Below, piece by piece: positions 35,555 to 43,560 of a stretch of 64,000 bases of DNA. The notes beneath the pieces are model-generated. The model saw only the letters and a program-made list of their open reading frames with translations, was not told the DNA's origin and made no database searches. Origin of the DNA: Streptomyces eurocidicus. GTDB lineage: Bacteria; Actinomycetota; Actinomycetes; Streptomycetales; Streptomycetaceae. How positions within the stretch are numbered: position 1 is the first letter of the stretch; the number at the start of each line of letters is the position of its first letter. The stretch is from positions 62,001-126,000 of the forward strand of contig NZ_LGUI01000003.1 in NCBI RefSeq assembly GCF_002891295.1. Reading direction: 5' to 3'. The position numbers and the translations under genes are program-made.

Positions 35555-36323
35555 CGTTGGCCCTCCTGCGGGCGAGTACGGCCTCGGCCAGGACGAGGTC
35601 CAGCGGGCGGGTCACCTTGAACGCCTCCTCGTGGCCGGGCACCACGACGACCGGGGAGCCGAGCCGCTCGACGAGGCCCGCGTCGTCCGTGGCGCCCTCG
35701 CCCTCGGTGGCGAAGGCGGCGAACTTCTCGTGCGCCGCGTCGAGCGTGCGCCGGTCGAAGCCCTGGGGGGTCTGCACGGCGCGCAGCAGCGCGCGCTCGG
35801 GGGTGCCCACGACCGGCTCGGGCTCGCCCGTGGCGGCGCCGGTGCGCGGCTCGACCTGCTTGACGGTGTCGGCCAGCGGCAGCGCCGGTACGACGGCGGG
35901 CGCGCCCGCGCGCACGGCGGAGATCACGGAGTCGACGGTCTCGACGGGCACCAGGGGGCGCGCGGCGTCGTGGACGAGGACGGTGGTGACGTCCTCCGGC
36001 AGGGCGGCCAGGCCGCGGCGCACGGACTCCTGGCGGCTCTCGCCACCGGGGACGACCAGCAGCTCGGCGCGGTCGTGGCCGGTGAGGGGGTACGCGTCGA
36101 GGAGGGAGCGGACCTCGGCGGCGCCGTCCGGCGGTGCGACCACGACGACGAGGGAGACGGCGCGCGAGGCGGCCATCGACCGGACGGCGTGGACGAGCAT
36201 CGGGGTGCCGTTGAGGGTGCGCAGCGCCTTGGGCGCACCGGGGCCCAGCCGGACCCCGCGGCCCGCCGCGGGGATGACGGCGGCGGTGCGCGAAAGGGTG
36301 GCGGCGGGTGCTCGATCAGACAT
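35544..36323 (-). CDS. ispD: 2-C-methyl-D-erythritol 4-phosphate cytidylyltransferase
   Basis: It encodes 259 residues. The CTP-binding loop [20 protein letters not shown] is at about 15-34, then VHDAARPLV (metal and base contacts) and VQTPQGFDR. It couples CTP with MEP to give CDP-ME. It is first of the ispD-ispF pair. Confidence 0.95.
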   Translation of the reverse strand: MSDRAPAATLSRTAAVIPAAGRGVRLGPGAPKALRTLNGTPMLVHAVRSMAASRAVSLVVVVAPPDGAAEVRSLLDAYPLTGHDRAELLVVPGGESRQESVRRGLAALPEDVTTVLVHDAARPLVPVETVDSVISAVRAGAPAVVPALPLADTVKQVEPRTGAATGEPEPVVGTPERALLRAVQTPQGFDRRTLDAAHEKFAAFATEGEGATDDAGLVERLGSPVVVVPGHEEAFKVTRPLDLVLAEAVLARRRANDGF

Positions 36324-36674
36324 TGCGATGGCGTTCAGGTTTGCTTCCTCGGCCGAATTGGGTATGGCCTCAGCGTGCCGGGCACTCCGCTCCGACCAGC
36401 CCCTTCCGTGACAAGCTGGTCGGGTCGGCTGCCCGAGCCCGGCACATCGAGCACGGTGTGAACGGTCGGCGCCCCACGGTCACTGAGCAGAGGTGCCACC
36501 GAGCAGAGATGCCGCAGCGCCCGGCGGATGACTGTCGTCATCACGCGGGCACCGCGGCACTTCTTTACGTCCGGCACCTGGCCTCATGTCCGGCGCCTCA
36601 TGTCCGGCGGTGCGTCATCCCGGCGCGTCCCAGGACGGCGCCTCGTGTCGTCACCGCTTCGGGGCATGACGACG
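36324..36674. other. Intergenic region between ispD and carD
   Basis: 351 bases hold near-duplicates GAGCAGAGGTGCC/GAGCAGAGATGCC around 36490 and CTCATGTCCGGCG twice around 36580-36605. No gene, terminator or known site is recognised. carD and ispD are often co-transcribed in actinobacteria. Confidence 0.4.
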
Positions 36675-37157
36675 TCAGGACGCGAGGACCTCGTCGAGCA
36701 GGGCCTCGGCCTTGTCCTCGTTGGTGTTCTCCGCGAGGGCGAGCTCGCTCACCAGGATCTGGCGCGCCTTCGCGAGCATGCGCTTCTCACCGGCGGAGAG
36801 ACCGCGCTCGCGCTCACGACGCCACAGGTCGCGCACGACCTCGGCGACCTTGATCACGTCACCGGACGCGAGCTTCTCGAGATTCGCCTTGTAGCGACGG
36901 GACCAGTTCGTCGGCTCTTCGGCATACGGTGCGCGCAGCACCTCGAAGACCCGGTCCAGCCCGTCCTGGCCGACCACATCGCGCACACCGACGAACTCCG
37001 CATTGTCCGCCGGCACCCGAACCGTCAGGTCACCCTGGGCGACCTTCAGCACCAAGTAGGTCTTGTCCACGCCTTTGATCTGGCGAGTTTCGATGGCCTC
37101 GATCAGCGCGGCCCCGTGATGGGGATAGACCACGGTGTCGCCAACCTTGAACGTCAT
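36675..37157 (-). CDS. carD: CarD-family RNA polymerase-binding transcription regulator
   Basis: It encodes 160 residues. The N-terminal RNAP-interacting Tudor-like domain ([36 protein letters not shown]) is followed by a helical DNA-binding domain ([38 protein letters not shown]). It stabilises open complexes at many promoters, including rRNA promoters. Length and motifs are normal for the family. Confidence 0.95.
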   Translation of the reverse strand: MTFKVGDTVVYPHHGAALIEAIETRQIKGVDKTYLVLKVAQGDLTVRVPADNAEFVGVRDVVGQDGLDRVFEVLRAPYAEEPTNWSRRYKANLEKLASGDVIKVAEVVRDLWRRERERGLSAGEKRMLAKARQILVSELALAENTNEDKAEALLDEVLAS

Positions 37158-37702
37158 GTGACAGGTACCCCTTCCGTGGCTATCCAGTCTAACACGGGAA
37201 CTGCCCGTTCTGAATGGCGTTTTCGCAGGTCAGGGCATATCTCGGGGCTTGACAACAGCAACCGGAACGTGCTGCGGAGGGGTTCCGGAAGCGGGTATTC
37301 GCAGGTCGGAGCGGTTCTTCGGGCGGGGCGAAACGGGCACGTTACACCCGCCCGGAGTCCCTCGCGCGCTACCGAACGTCCCGTTTTGCCGGGGTCCGGT
37401 CGGCGGACTTCCGCTACTCCGTTCGGGGCGGGCCGCCCTTCGGCGCCCCGATTCCGGAATTGATCACCTTGAACTTGATCAATTCCCGAACGCCTTCCCG
37501 GAGCCCCTCGCATTCCTCGCGGATAATCCCCCGCGCGGAGTGCGGGACGTTCCTCGCGGTGTTGATGGGCGATATTCGGCCGTGCGCCCGAGCGAGGGCT
37601 AGTTGACCATGAGGGCGGGTCGGGTGCGGGGCCCCGGAGACGGCTCGGTAACCTAAGCCCCGCTGACACACCTCTTACTTCGTCCAAGGAGATGCCGCCG
37701 CC
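37158..37702. promoter_or_regulatory. Intergenic region with promoters of carD and the lipoprotein gene
   Basis: 545 bases, including an 11-bp-arm inverted repeat (described separately) and, near 37640-37670, A/T-richer bases (GGTAACCTAAG) that may belong to the lipoprotein promoter. No gene is supported. Confidence 0.45.
37456..37486. promoter_or_regulatory. Inverted repeat GGAATTGATCA / TGATCAATTCC
   Basis: Arms at 37456-37466 and 37476-37486 are exact complements with a 9-base spacer, so half-sites are two helical turns apart. The A/T-rich arms stand out from the surrounding sequence. It lies about 300 bases before carD and 220 before the lipoprotein gene, suggesting a regulator site. Confidence 0.45.
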
Positions 37703-38383
37703 GTGAGCAGCAGCCTTCGACGCGGCGCTCTCGCCGCTTCCGCCCTCGTGCTCTCGATCGCCTCGCTCACCGCCTGTGCGGCGGGTAACAGCGCCCAGAC
37801 GCTCGAGGTCAAGCCGGACAACGCCGCCACGTCGGTCGGCGCCATCAAGCTCCAGAACATCAGCGTGATCACCCAGCCGGACCTCAAGTCCACCGGCCCG
37901 GCCGTGATCACCGGCAAGCTCTTCAACAACGGCCGCACGGACCAGACGCTGGAGAAGGTCACCCTTCCCGGCAAGTCCGGCGCGACCGTGAAGCTCACCC
38001 CGGCGGGCGGCTCCGGCCGCCTCGTCGTGCCGGCGGGCGGCTCGATCGTCCTCGGCGGCAAGGGCAACGCCGCCGCGGTGCTGCCGAACGGCCGTGAGGC
38101 GCTCAAGGACGGCGAGCAGCAGAAGCTGACCTTCGACTTCAGCGAGACGGGCGACGTGAACATCGGCGCCTTCGTCGTCCCGGCGACCAGCTACTTCAAG
38201 GAGTGGGGCCCCGAGTCGGCCGCTCCGGGGCAGTCGGACAAGCAGGGCGCCAAGCCGGGCGACAAGCCCGGCAAGCCGTCCGGCACCCCGTCCGGCAAGC
38301 CCTCGGGCACCCCCGGGACCCCGGCCGGCGCCACGGGCGCCCAGCAGGGCGAGCAGGACGGCCAGCAGCACGCCGGCCACTGA
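37703..38383 (+). CDS. Lipoprotein with copper-chaperone-like (PCu(A)C/DUF461) domain
   Basis: It encodes 226 residues from GTG 37703 (AAGGAG 11 bases upstream). The signal ends in SLTAC with the lipidated Cys at about 25. The domain at 35-175 is beta-rich (ISVITQPDLKSTGPAVITGK, VVPAGGSIVLGGKG). The tail is Gly/Lys/Pro/Ser-rich and ends QQHAGH. The conserved His/Met copper ligands of true PCuAC proteins are not evident. From memory, it sits beside phoP in streptomycetes. Confidence 0.8.
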   Translation: MSSSLRRGALAASALVLSIASLTACAAGNSAQTLEVKPDNAATSVGAIKLQNISVITQPDLKSTGPAVITGKLFNNGRTDQTLEKVTLPGKSGATVKLTPAGGSGRLVVPAGGSIVLGGKGNAAAVLPNGREALKDGEQQKLTFDFSETGDVNIGAFVVPATSYFKEWGPESAAPGQSDKQGAKPGDKPGKPSGTPSGKPSGTPGTPAGATGAQQGEQDGQQHAGH

Positions 38384-38400
38384 CGGGGACACCCCGCGCA

Positions 38401-38443
38401 CGCCGAGGGGCCCGGAAGCATTCCGCTTCCGGGCCCCTCGGCG
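38401..38443. terminator. 19-bp hairpin between lipoprotein gene and phoP
   Basis: Arms 38401-38419 and 38425-38443 pair perfectly around ATTCC. It separates two convergent genes. Confidence 0.88.
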
Positions 38444-38544
38444 TGTCCCGTACGTCCCGCGCGAGGCGACGGCGCGTCCCCCGTACGGGCGGTCCTCCCG
38501 GCCGTACGGCGGGGCGGACCGCCCCGCCGCGCCACCGGGTCTCC

Positions 38545-39225
38545 CTACGGCTCGAACTTGTAGCCCAGGCCCCGGACCGTGACCAGGTAGCGGGGCGCGC
38601 CCGGGTCGGGCTCGATCTTGGCGCGCAGCCGCTTCACATGGACGTCGAGGGTCTTGGTGTCCCCCACGTAGTCGGCGCCCCACACGCGGTCGATGAGCTG
38701 CATCCGGGTGAGCACCCGGCCGGCGTTGCGCAGCAGCATCTCCAGCAGGTCGAACTCCTTCAGCGGCAGGTCGACCTTGGCGCCGGAGACGGTGACGACG
38801 TGCCGGTCGACGTCCATCCGGACCGGGCCGGCCTCCAGCGCGGCCGGCGAGACCTCCTCGGGCTCGCCTCTGCGGCGCAGGACGGCCCGGATGCGGGCCA
38901 CCAGCTCCCGGGAGGAGAAGGGCTTGGTCACGTAGTCGTCGGCTCCTATTTCCAGCCCGACGACCTTGTCGATCTCGCTGTCCTTGGCCGTGACCATGAT
39001 GACGGGCACGTTGGAGCGCCCGCGGAGCTGCCGGCAGACCTCCGTGCCGGGCAGGCCGGGCAGCATCAGGTCGAGCAGGACGAGGTCGGCGCCGTTGCGC
39101 TCGAATTCGTCCAGCCCGTCGGGGCCGGTGGCCGCGATGGCGACCTCGAACCCTTCCTTGCGGAGCATGTAGGACAGGGCGTCGCTGAAGGACTCCTCGT
39201 CCTCTACGACGAGCACACGCGTCAC
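38545..39225 (-). CDS. phoP: Phosphate regulon response regulator PhoP
   Basis: It encodes 226 residues from GTG 39225 (GGAGG 8 bases upstream). The receiver has the acidic pair EDEE and acceptor Asp52 in LVLLDLMLPGLPG; the winged-helix DNA-binding domain ends DVHVKRLRAKIEPDPG and TVRGLGYKFEP. It activates phosphate-scavenging genes and delays secondary metabolism. It follows phoR and lies opposite phoU across a PHO box, the standard streptomycete layout. Confidence 0.95.
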   Translation of the reverse strand: MTRVLVVEDEESFSDALSYMLRKEGFEVAIAATGPDGLDEFERNGADLVLLDLMLPGLPGTEVCRQLRGRSNVPVIMVTAKDSEIDKVVGLEIGADDYVTKPFSSRELVARIRAVLRRRGEPEEVSPAALEAGPVRMDVDRHVVTVSGAKVDLPLKEFDLLEMLLRNAGRVLTRMQLIDRVWGADYVGDTKTLDVHVKRLRAKIEPDPGAPRYLVTVRGLGYKFEP

Positions 39226-39283
39226 GGATGGACCTCCGGTCGGATTTCTGTGCGGGTACGGGGGGTCGCTTCCCGGCCGCGGT

Positions 39284-40537
39284 TCACGGACGGACCTCCC
39301 GGGCGGGGAGGGTGTCGTCGGGGAAGGAGGAAAGGCTTTCGTGCGGCTCCAGCAGCGTGTGGTCGCTGTAGGGGTCGCGGTCGCGCACGGCGCCGGCCTC
39401 GGGGAGCCGCAGGGTGAAGGTGGAGCCCTGGCCCTCGGCGCTCCAGACCGTGACCTCGCCGCCGTGCGAGGCGGCGACGTGCTTGACGATGGCGAGGCCG
39501 AGGCCGGTGCCGCCGGTGGCGCGGGAGCGGGCCGGGTCGACGCGGTAGAACCGCTCGAAGATCCGCTCGCGGTCCTTCTCGGAGATGCCGATGCCCTGGT
39601 CGGTGACGGCGATCTCGATGAGGTCGCCGCCGGGGGCGGTGATGTGGCGGGCGGCGATGCCCACGCGCGTGCGCGCGGGGCTGTAGTTGACGGCGTTCTC
39701 GACGAGGTTGCCGAGGGCGGCGGCGAGCTGGCCTCGGCTGCCCCAGACGTGCAGGTCGGCGGTGCCCCCGGCGGCCATGGTGATCTGCTTGGTGCCGGCC
39801 TGGTGGCGGCAGCGGTCGATGGCCTCGGCGACGAGCTCGTCGACCCGGACGGGCTCGGAGTCCTCCAGCGGGTCGTCGTTCTGCACCCGGGAGAGGTCGA
39901 TGAGCTCCTGGACGAGGTTGGTCAGCCGGGTGGCCTCGATCTGCATCCGGCCGGCGAAGCGGTGGACGGCCTCGGGGTCGTCGGAGGCGTCCATGACGGC
40001 CTCGGAGAGCAGCGAGAGCGCGCCGACGGGTGTCTTGAGCTCATGGCTGACGTTGGCGACGAAGTCCCGGCGGACGGCCTCGATGCGGCGGGCCTCGGTG
40101 AGGTCCTCGACGAGCAGCAGGACGAGCCGGGAGCCGAGCGGCGCGACCCGGGCGGAGACCGCGAGGGCCTCGCCCCGGCCGGTGCCCCGGCGCGGCAGGT
40201 CCAGCTCGACCTGGCGTATCTCACCGTCGCGGCGGGTGTCGCGGGCCATCTGGAGCATCGGCTCGACGGCCAGCTTGCCGCCGCGGACGAGTCCGAGGGC
40301 GTACGCGGCGGAGCTGGCCTTGACCACGGCGTCGGCCTCGTCGAGGACGACCGCGGAGGAGCGCAGCACGGAGAGGACGGTGTCCACGCCGGGCGGCAGC
40401 ACGGCGTCGGTGTGCAGGGAGCTGCGGGTGGGCCTGGCCTGATCGCGCTCGCTCCAGCGGAACGCCAGCATGGCGATCACTCCGGTGCAGAGACCGGCGA
40501 TCGCTGCCGCTGCGGCGACGGCCGCGTCCACGTTCAT
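39284..40537 (-). CDS. phoR: Phosphate sensor histidine kinase PhoR
   Basis: It encodes 417 residues. One N-terminal helix (7-27) anchors it; a PAS-like segment follows; phospho-acceptor His165 is in VANVSHELKTPVGAL; ATPase motifs include NLVENAVNYSP, VTDQGIGISEKDRERIF and GGTGLGLAIVKH. A single membrane helix is normal for actinobacterial PhoR. It phosphorylates PhoP when phosphate is low. phoP follows 58 bases on. Confidence 0.95.
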   Translation of the reverse strand: MNVDAAVAAAAAIAGLCTGVIAMLAFRWSERDQARPTRSSLHTDAVLPPGVDTVLSVLRSSAVVLDEADAVVKASSAAYALGLVRGGKLAVEPMLQMARDTRRDGEIRQVELDLPRRGTGRGEALAVSARVAPLGSRLVLLLVEDLTEARRIEAVRRDFVANVSHELKTPVGALSLLSEAVMDASDDPEAVHRFAGRMQIEATRLTNLVQELIDLSRVQNDDPLEDSEPVRVDELVAEAIDRCRHQAGTKQITMAAGGTADLHVWGSRGQLAAALGNLVENAVNYSPARTRVGIAARHITAPGGDLIEIAVTDQGIGISEKDRERIFERFYRVDPARSRATGGTGLGLAIVKHVAASHGGEVTVWSAEGQGSTFTLRLPEAGAVRDRDPYSDHTLLEPHESLSSFPDDTLPAREVRP

Positions 40538-40610
40538 GAGTCCAGGTTATGCGGCGGCGAGGGCACATCCACAGCCAAACGGGGGGCGGCTCGAACATAC
40601 GTTGCCGAGA

Positions 40611-40643
40611 GTTCACCTTCAGGTCGGCGTCGGTTCACTCCGG
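40611..40643. promoter_or_regulatory. PHO box between divergent phoRP and phoU
   Basis: Three 11-base direct-repeat units stand in phase: GTTCACCTTCA, GGTCGGCGTCG, GTTCACTCCGG. Units 1 and 3 match the PhoP-binding consensus GTTCACC well; unit 2 is weaker. The site lies 74 bases from phoR and 98 from phoU and should autoregulate both. Confidence 0.8.
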
Positions 40644-40740
40644 ATGCCGACGGCCGTCGCGTTCCGGCCGCAACGTGGGACCGTGGGCAGGACGTCGGAT
40701 CCCTCGCCCCAGTGATTTTCCGGAGAAAGAGGTTCAGGCC

Positions 40741-41430
40741 ATGCGGGACGCGTACCACGAGGAGCTTGACTCGATCGGCGAGAGCCTGGTCGAGATGGCC
40801 CGGCTCGTGGGCTCCGCGATCGGGCGCGCCACCACGGCGATCCTGGACGCGGACCTCAAGCTGGCGGAGTCCGTGATCGCCGCGGACTCGAAGGTCGACG
40901 ACCTCCAGCGGGACCTGGAGGCGCGGGCCATCGCGCTGCTGGCGCGGCAGCAGCCGGTCGCCACGGACCTGCGGATCGTGGTGACGTCGCTGCGGATGAG
41001 CGCGGACCTGGAGCGCTCGGGCGACCTCGCCCAGCACGTGGCCAAGCTGGCCAGGCTGCGCTTCCCGGAGACGGCGGTCCCGCGCGACCTGCACGCCACC
41101 ATCCTGGAGATGGGCCAGCTGGCGCAGCGGCTGATGGCCAAGGCCGGCGAAGTGATCATCACCAAGGACGTCGACCTGGCGCTCCAGCTGGAGCAGGACG
41201 ACGACGCGATGGACCTGCTGCACCGCGCGCTCTTCCAGCACCTGATGGACGACCGGTGGAAGCACGGCATCGAGACGGCCGTGGACGTGACGCTGCTGGG
41301 CCGCTACTACGAGCGCTTCGCCGACCACGCGGTCTCGGTGGCCAAGCGGGTGGTGTATCTGGTCACCGGGGAGCACGCGGACGAGCTCACCCAGTCCGAG
41401 GGGCGCACCAGCACGGTGGAGAGCGCGTAA
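40741..41430 (+). CDS. phoU: Phosphate signalling protein PhoU
   Basis: It encodes 229 residues. Two three-helix bundles each have the E/DxxxD metal pattern: ARQQPVATDLRIVVTSLRMS, ADLERSGDLAQHVAKLARL, and GRYYERFADHAVSVAKRVVY. It restrains PhoR/Pst signalling when phosphate is plentiful. GAGG lies about 8 bases before the ATG. Confidence 0.95.
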   Translation: MRDAYHEELDSIGESLVEMARLVGSAIGRATTAILDADLKLAESVIAADSKVDDLQRDLEARAIALLARQQPVATDLRIVVTSLRMSADLERSGDLAQHVAKLARLRFPETAVPRDLHATILEMGQLAQRLMAKAGEVIITKDVDLALQLEQDDDAMDLLHRALFQHLMDDRWKHGIETAVDVTLLGRYYERFADHAVSVAKRVVYLVTGEHADELTQSEGRTSTVESA

Positions 41431-41554
41431 TCGCCGTACGTGCTTCCATGCGCCCTGAATGCGCCCGTACAGGCGTGCGTGCAGGGCATTGACGACCGAG
41501 GCGGGCGGTCCTTGACTGGGTGACAGCAGACCACCCTTCGAGGAGGTACCGCAT

Positions 41555-41668
41555 ATGACCCAGACCCCTCCTGCGGCACAGCCCAGGTCCGCTTGCACGT
41601 GCGGTCCAGGTTGTTCCTGCGGCTGCCAGTCCGGCGGGCCGTGCCAGTGCGGCGGCGGTTGCGGATAG
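41555..41668 (+). CDS. Metallothionein-like cysteine-rich peptide (37 residues)
   Basis: After MTQTPPAAQPRSA comes CTCGPGCSCGCQSGGPCQCG and GGCG: eight Cys in 23 residues, in CxC and CxxxC spacings, with no aromatic or hydrophobic residues, as in metallothioneins. AGGAGG is 8 bases before the ATG, a near-perfect site, and a strong terminator follows, so it is a real transcription unit. It likely binds Zn, Cu or Cd in the cytosol. It is convergent with a sortase gene whose partner is a His/Asp repeat protein, hinting at a metal theme. Confidence 0.75.
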   Translation: MTQTPPAAQPRSACTCGPGCSCGCQSGGPCQCGGGCG

Positions 41669-41695
41669 CAGCCGGTGCGCATGCCACTCACGGGG

Positions 41696-41730
41696 AGGGG
41701 CCCCGGCCGGTCGGTCCGGCCGGGGCCCTT
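41696..41730. terminator. Terminator after the Cys-rich peptide gene
   Basis: GGGCCCCGGCCGG (41698-41710) pairs with CCGGCCGGGGCCC (41716-41728) around TCGGT, followed by TTCTCTT, one of few hairpins here with a pyrimidine/T tail on the plus strand. Confidence 0.85.
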
Positions 41731-41767
41731 CTCTTACGAGGTGCGGCGTCTCTTACGAGGTGCGGCG
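41730..41767. repeat. Exact 19-base tandem duplication after the sortase gene
   Basis: TCTCTTACGAGGTGCGGCG occurs twice head-to-tail, 23 bases beyond the sortase stop (minus strand) and directly after the terminator. Confidence 0.9.
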
Positions 41768-41790
41768 CGCGTCTTTCTCACGGGTGGTGA

Positions 41791-42531
41791 CTACGCCGTG
41801 CCGCTGTCGCCGCCGGTCTCCGTCTCGCCCTCGTCGTCCTCTTCCGCGACGGGGGTCGGAGGCACCTTGGCCGGTGTCACGCCGGTGAGATAGGCGGAGA
41901 CGACGACGTTGGCGCTGTAGGCGCGCTGGGTGCGGTCGTAGCTGCCGCCGCAGGTGATCAGCCGGAGCTCGGCGCGGTCCGGCTCGCGCGCCCCGTAGAC
42001 CTTCTCGGCGTCGAACTGGTCGTTGGCGACGACCGAGATGTCCTCGATGACGAACTCGGCGACGGAGCCGTCCTGGCGGGCGATCCAGATGTGCTGGCCG
42101 CGTTTGACGACGCTGAGGCCGGCGAAGACGGCGAGGGCCCGGTCGGTGTCGACATGGCCGACGAGGACGGCGGCGCCGGCGCTGCCGGGCTGCGGTCCGT
42201 CCTTGTACCAGGCGACGGAGTTGGCCCGCTCGTACGGCGGTGGCTCGACCCCGCCCAGCGGGTCGAGGCCGTGGCCCTCGATCGGGGCCTTCAGGCCGAT
42301 GGCCTTGATGGCCAGGGCCTTGGGATCGGTCTGGGGGCCCGCCCCCGGCAGCGGGTCGTGTGCCGGGGGCAGGCCGTGCGCGGGAGAGTGGCCCTTGGCC
42401 GCGACGCCGCCGGGAGCCTTGGCGAGCTCTCCCGTGGTGCCGCTGCCACACAGGCACAGGGCGAGCAGCAGGGCCGCCCAGGCCACTCCTGTCAGCAGGC
42501 GGCGTCCGCCACCTGTGCGCGGTTCTGACAT
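41791..42531 (-). CDS. Class F sortase
   Basis: It encodes 246 residues: one N-terminal helix, a Pro/Gly linker, and the sortase barrel at about 75-225. The catalytic triad is visible: His in VLVGHVDT, Cys in LITCGG, Arg in SYDRTQRAYSANVVV. Class F sortases are actinobacterial transpeptidases with few known substrates; housekeeping ones cut LPxTG. It starts 19 bases after the HDGR-repeat gene, so that protein is the obvious candidate substrate, although it lacks LPxTG. The C-terminal tail is acidic. Confidence 0.88.
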   Translation of the reverse strand: MSEPRTGGGRRLLTGVAWAALLLALCLCGSGTTGELAKAPGGVAAKGHSPAHGLPPAHDPLPGAGPQTDPKALAIKAIGLKAPIEGHGLDPLGGVEPPPYERANSVAWYKDGPQPGSAGAAVLVGHVDTDRALAVFAGLSVVKRGQHIWIARQDGSVAEFVIEDISVVANDQFDAEKVYGAREPDRAELRLITCGGSYDRTQRAYSANVVVSAYLTGVTPAKVPPTPVAEEDDEGETETGGDSGTA

Positions 42532-42550
42532 GACGCCCGTTCTCTTCCCG

Positions 42551-43276
42551 TCACTGCTTGGCGGTGTTGACGCGACGGCGGTACCAGACCATGCCGCCGA
42601 CGAGGCCCGCCGCCGCGGTGGCGCCGAGGATCAGGACAGGAGCGTCGGGGACCGACGAGGCCGTGGCCGCGAGCGCGGCAGCACCGCCACCCGCGTGCGA
42701 GGGGTGGTGCGGGCGGTGACCGTCGTGGCGGCCGTCGTGGTCGTGACGCCCGTCGTGGTCGCCGCGGCCGTCGTGGTCACCGCGACCGTCGTGGTCGTGA
42801 CGCCCGTCGTGGTCGTGGCGGCCATCGTGGTCGTGGCGACCGTCGTGGTCGTGACGTCCGTCGTGGTCGTGGCGACCGTCGTGGTCACCGCGGCCGTCGT
42901 GGTCGCCCCAGTCGTCGTCGTGGTCCTTGCGGCCGTCGTCGTCGCGGCCGTCGTGGTCGTGGCGCCCGTCGTGGCGACCGTCGTGGTCGTGGCGACCGTC
43001 GTGGTCACCGCGGCCGTCGTGGTCGTCGCAGTCGTCGTCGTCATCGTGGTGACGGCCGTCGTGGTCGTGGCGACCGTCGTGGTCATGACGGCCGTCGTGG
43101 TCGTGACGCCCGTCGTGGCGACCGTCGTGATGACCGGGGCCGTCGGTCTCGGGGACGGCTCCGACCTCACCGGCCGCAGGGACCGAGGAGCCGAAGGCGT
43201 AAGCAGGGACGACGGGGGCCGCACAGACAGCGACGACCGTCGCAGCACCGCATATGGCGGAGCGGATGGAAACCAT
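42551..43276 (-). CDS. Secreted HDGR-repeat protein with C-terminal membrane tail
   Basis: It encodes 241 residues. The signal peptide ends AYAFG near 28. Residues of about 48-190 are almost only His, Asp, Gly and Arg, with about twenty HDGR units, mostly as HDHDGR. Then a Gly/Ala spacer, SVPDAP, one hydrophobic helix and the basic end WYRRRVNTAKQ: the layout of a wall-sorting signal, but no LPxTG is present. Strong GGAGG before the ATG. Sortase gene follows at 19 bases. The repeats should bind divalent metal strongly. I know no characterised homologue. Confidence 0.85.
   Translation of the reverse strand: MVSIRSAICGAATVVAVCAAPVVPAYAFGSSVPAAGEVGAVPETDGPGHHDGRHDGRHDHDGRHDHDGRHDHDGRHHDDDDDCDDHDGRGDHDGRHDHDGRHDGRHDHDGRDDDGRKDHDDDWGDHDGRGDHDGRHDHDGRHDHDGRHDHDGRHDHDGRHDHDGRGDHDGRGDHDGRHDHDGRHDGHRPHHPSHAGGGAAALAATASSVPDAPVLILGATAAAGLVGGMVWYRRRVNTAKQ
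42717..43137 (-). repeat. Coding tandem repeat of the HDGR protein
   Basis: 12- and 18-base units (CACGACGGCCGC and CACGACCACGACGGTCGC type on the minus strand) repeat for about 420 bases with third-position variation only, so the protein sequence is held while codons drift. The region gives a long artefactual Val-rich frame on the plus strand. Confidence 0.88.
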
Positions 43277-43488
43277 GGTGGTACCTCCTTCAATTCACGA
43301 GGCTCACCCGGGCACCTCCCGCGCGCATCCGCTGCGTGGTCGACTTGCTCCATTCGGTGACCGATCCACCCGTTTCGCCGCCGGGCCGCCCGCGTGCCCT
43401 CGCCGCGCGGGCGGCGGGAGCGGAGGGCCGGGGCGGCGAGTAGACCCACGACCGGGCCCGCGTACCCGTACGCGCCCGGGCACGACGA
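43277..43488. other. Promoter region of the HDGR-repeat gene
   Basis: 212 bases upstream of the HDGR gene and downstream of gpmA. It holds the ribosome binding site AAGGAGG just before 43276, but I see no clear promoter or operator. Confidence 0.35.
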
Positions 43489-43523
43489 AGCCCCCTGCCC
43501 GCGCACGTCGCGGGCAGGGGGCT
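43489..43523. terminator. 15-bp hairpin after gpmA
   Basis: Arms 43489-43503 and 43509-43523 pair perfectly around CACGT, 38 bases past the gpmA stop on the minus strand. Confidence 0.85.
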
Positions 43524-43560
43524 CATGTCCCGTCGGGGACCTACGGCTGCTTCGAAGGGG

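Noticed and set aside
41452..41487. Possible terminator GCCCTG/CAGGGC after phoU
   Set aside because: The stem has several mismatches and no tail; too weak to list.
42717..43137. CRISPR-like regular repeats
   Set aside because: Units are 12-18 bases, contiguous, lack unique spacers and keep a protein frame; this is a coding repeat.
42023..43360. Long plus-strand frame encoding a Val/Thr-rich repetitive protein
   Set aside because: It is the complement of the HDGR repeats. The minus frame has signal peptide, strong ribosome binding site and operon partner; the plus frame has none.
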